10,000 nt of DNA, taken from NCBI RefSeq assembly GCF_042767895.1, contig NC_091571.1, positions 575,609 to 585,608 on the forward strand, given 5' to 3'. The notes under the pieces are model-generated. The model worked only from the letters and a program-made list of their open reading frames with translations, did no database searches and was not told the origin of the DNA. The stretch's first letter is position 1. The number at the start of each line of letters is the position of its first letter. The DNA comes from Penaeus vannamei. Lineage: Eukaryota; Arthropoda; Malacostraca; Decapoda; Penaeidae. The position numbers and the translations under genes were made by a program. This document shows, in pieces, positions 8,341 through 10,000 of the stretch.

Positions 8341-8589
8341 AAATGGAATTTCCTGTGAAGTCCAGAACTGCAGCCGCTGGGTGAATGGCCGGGGTTTTAT
8401 CGGAAAGGCGATTCGCTGATACTGTAGCGTATACTGCACTCTGAAACGTGAGTCATAAGGTGTTTGTCCGTAGGAAATGTGGATAATACATGATGCTGAA
8501 AATATGATACTGTTATACTGTTAGTTACGTGTTGTTACCAGTTATCTACGCTTAACAAAAGAAACAAAGATAGTAGTGCCAAATAAAAG
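8341..8589. other. Unique DNA, no gene seen
   Basis: Mixed-composition sequence without repeats or long open frames. Nothing is recognised. Confidence 0.5.
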
Positions 8590-8820
8590 AAAATAATGTG
8601 TATTATCATTCATGCGATTATTAGATTAGTATCATTATTGTCGCACTCAAATAATCAAAAAACAATAAAGAAAAAAAGCTTACGAGTTAAAGAAGTTAGC
8701 AGTAGTATCATTATCACTGTCATTATCATATGTACATTTGTTACACACACCTCCTTAGTTGCTAACATCATTACCAATGGTATACTATTGTTATCATAAT
8801 CATATTGCTATTCTTCCTAT
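8590..8820. repeat. Decayed ATT/ATC triplet remnants
   Basis: Short patches of ATCATT-type triplets (about 8603-8642, 8703-8732 and 8766-8805) are interspersed with unique sequence. They have the same polarity as 2590-3165 and look like an older, eroded copy of that repeat class. Confidence 0.55.
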
Positions 8821-9060
8821 ATATCTATTCCTCTCTGACGAAATATTCATACCACTTGGTGTGAACAAGCGCGTGTGGCGAGGCAGCCACACTGTTATTG
8901 CATTCTGAGTGTTGGTATTCCAGCGTGGTTGAATGAACGAAAATTTTGAAAACGAAGCATGAATAAAAATAATAATAAATAAATAAAGCTAGAAACACTA
9001 CGAAGTTCGTTTGGATGCCACGTGAACATCTGAAAATCTGTACAATAACGTTCAGTCCCG
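8821..9060. other. Unique AT-rich DNA with a 20-bp hairpin
   Basis: GTGTGGC (8873-8879) and GCCACAC (8886-8892) form a perfect 7-bp stem with a 6-base loop. An A/T run at about 8960-8990 holds overlapping AATAAA motifs, which in such sequence are not informative. An E-box CACGTG lies at 9019-9024. No gene is recognised. Confidence 0.45.
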
Positions 9061-9341
9061 TTCCTCACGCACGCCAGAGGAGGCACCCGAGGGCAGCGCG
9101 CGCCGACCTCCCGCAGAATATATATCTGCACAGAAGACTGGCGAGATTACAAATACGAGTTTAGAATGGGCTTTTGGTCGCGTTTGCGAGGCGCGGGAAC
9201 TGCGGGGCCGAGCCATCAAAGGGTCTGCGGAACGGCGCGGGAAGACAGGGAGATTTAGCAAGGGCGATTGGCAGTGAGGAACACTCGGATTTCCAGCGGC
9301 GACCAGGCCTAAGGGGAAGGGGAAACAAGTGCCGTAAAGAA
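9061..9341. other. GC-rich unique segment
   Basis: GC- and CpG-rich sequence with an open plus-strand frame that has no ATG at its beginning and an Arg/Gly-rich translation. It leads into the possible tRNA-derived remnant. No domain is recognised. Confidence 0.4.
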
Positions 9342-9390
9342 GCAGCAGGGATTCGTACCCGCGCAGCGCCCTCGGCCAACTCCAGCGACC
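9342..9390 (-). pseudogene. Possible tRNA(Leu)-derived or SINE-head remnant
   Basis: Read on the minus strand, TTGGCCGAGGGCGCTGCG (9381-9364) resembles the A-box/D-arm and following bases of a leucine tRNA, with the usual D-loop TGG-type segment missing. Shortly after it, GGTACGAATCC (9359-9349) matches the B-box consensus GGTTCGAATCC at 10 of 11 positions. The anticodon arm and variable loop appear deleted, and the outer acceptor strands do not pair, so this cannot be a working tRNA. A decayed tRNA pseudogene or the head of a tRNA-derived SINE would explain it. CCTCGG (9370-9375) and CCGAGG (9389-9394) also form a small inverted repeat. Confidence 0.3.
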
Positions 9391-9420
9391 GAGGAGCCAA
9401 ATGCATGTCTAACCTTCCAT

Positions 9421-9870
9421 TTCCGAGCCCTGTTGCCTCCCCCTCACCCCTCCCCCTCTTCCTCCCCGGGGGCTATATCACCGCGAAAAATCAATTTGTG
9501 CAACAAGACGTGGGCGTCGTCGCTGCGACTCGCGACCGCCCATCCTTCTCTCACCTGTCGCCCGCCCGCCCACGCCCTCCCCCGCCCCCGCCGACTCAGC
9601 TCTTCCCATCGGCCGCCCATCTTCTCCTCCGCCGACGGCAATCTCCTGTCATGCTGAATCCATGGAATCTCATTCTTTCCTCGGTGTTAGTTCGCGTTTC
9701 CCTTCTTTCCTCCGACATATTTCTGCCATTTTTACCTCCCTCCATTCTGTCCCGCCTTCTCTTTCTCAACTGTTATTCATATTTTTTCCTCTCTGCTTCG
9801 TTTTCAACTTTTTTTCTCGCGATGCACAGCACTCCTCTCAACTGCCACCTGTGTCTAGACATTCCTTTAT
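9421..9870. other. Pyrimidine-rich stretch
   Basis: The plus strand is strongly C/T-rich, with C-rich blocks to about 9620 and T-rich blocks later, but no regular unit. Open frames here are Ser/Pro/Leu/Phe-rich with no domain and are composition-driven. CCACCTGTG near 9846 is unremarkable. Confidence 0.5.
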
Positions 9871-10000
9871 CCGACTTTCTTTTAAAATTGCAATAACCTC
9901 ATTTAAGGAGAAAAAATGGATATCAAAATAAGTGAAATAGGTATGCGCCAATGATTGCATTGCCAGGATAGTGATTATGGACCATTGCTATTACTACTAC
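9871..10000. other. AT-rich end of window
   Basis: Unique AT-rich sequence ends in ATTACTACTAC (9990-10000), probably the edge of another triplet-repeat field beyond the window. Confidence 0.4.

Noticed and set aside
8960..8990. Overlapping AATAAA motifs as poly(A) signals.
   Set aside because: They lie in an A/T-only run where the motif is expected by chance, with no candidate exon before them.
9174..9896. 240-codon plus-strand frame covering the tRNA-like remnant and the pyrimidine-rich stretch.
   Set aside because: Starts at TTG, contains an antisense tRNA-like segment and then Ser/Pro/Leu strings; no recognisable protein.

Overview
The window looks like intergenic or intronic DNA from a large, microsatellite-packed animal genome. 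It contains long perfect (TA)n tracts, (CA)n, (GATA)n, two large fields of degenerate ATT/ATC-type triplets, G-rich and C-rich minisatellites, and short GC-rich, CpG-dense unique islands. This mixture is typical of decapod crustaceans, especially penaeid shrimp, but that is an inference from style and not from a marker gene. I see no protein gene I can name. The long open frames follow repeats with no stop codons, such as poly-Tyr/Ile from (TA)n, poly-Thr/His or Val/Cys from (CA)n, poly-Ile/Asn from triplets, and Gly/Pro-rich cycling frames from the 16-bp minisatellite.

Layout. 1-926 is AT-rich unique DNA. 927-1450 is a minisatellite of about 31 units, roughly 16 bp each, nearly every one carrying a perfect kappaB-type motif. 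1451-1690 is a small CpG-rich segment, followed by compound (TG)(GATA)(GA) microsatellites to 1875. 1876-2589 is unique AT-rich DNA. 2590-3165 is a pyrimidine-polarity ATT/ATC field. 3398-3579 is a 91-bp tandem duplication. 3676-3810 holds clustered promoter-like signals. 3866-4069 is a pure (TA)n tract. 4165-4262 is a G-rich minisatellite, and 4309-4500 a compound (TA)(CA)(TA)(CA) tract. A hairpin-forming segment with 10-bp direct repeats at its edges sits at 4495-4606. 4607-5142 is GC-rich and ends in a candidate terminal exon with a convincing splice acceptor. 5600-6433 is a triplet field whose strand polarity flips near 5716. 6660-7133 is a polypurine tract. 7222-7253 is a good TATA plus initiator pair. 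7319-7616 is a second G-rich minisatellite related to the one at 4176. 7777-8079 is another (TA)(CA)(TA)(CA) tract. 8080-8340 is CpG-rich and ends with an AATAAA. 8341-10000 is mostly unique, with a possible tRNA-derived remnant near 9342-9390 (minus strand) and a pyrimidine-rich stretch from 9421.

No operon or pathway can be described. The most interesting items are the kappaB-motif array, the repeated G-rich-minisatellite-plus-(TA)(CA) module, the two core-promoter-like clusters, the small foldback segment, and the cysteine-containing candidate exon at 4982-5142. All functional readings are hypotheses.
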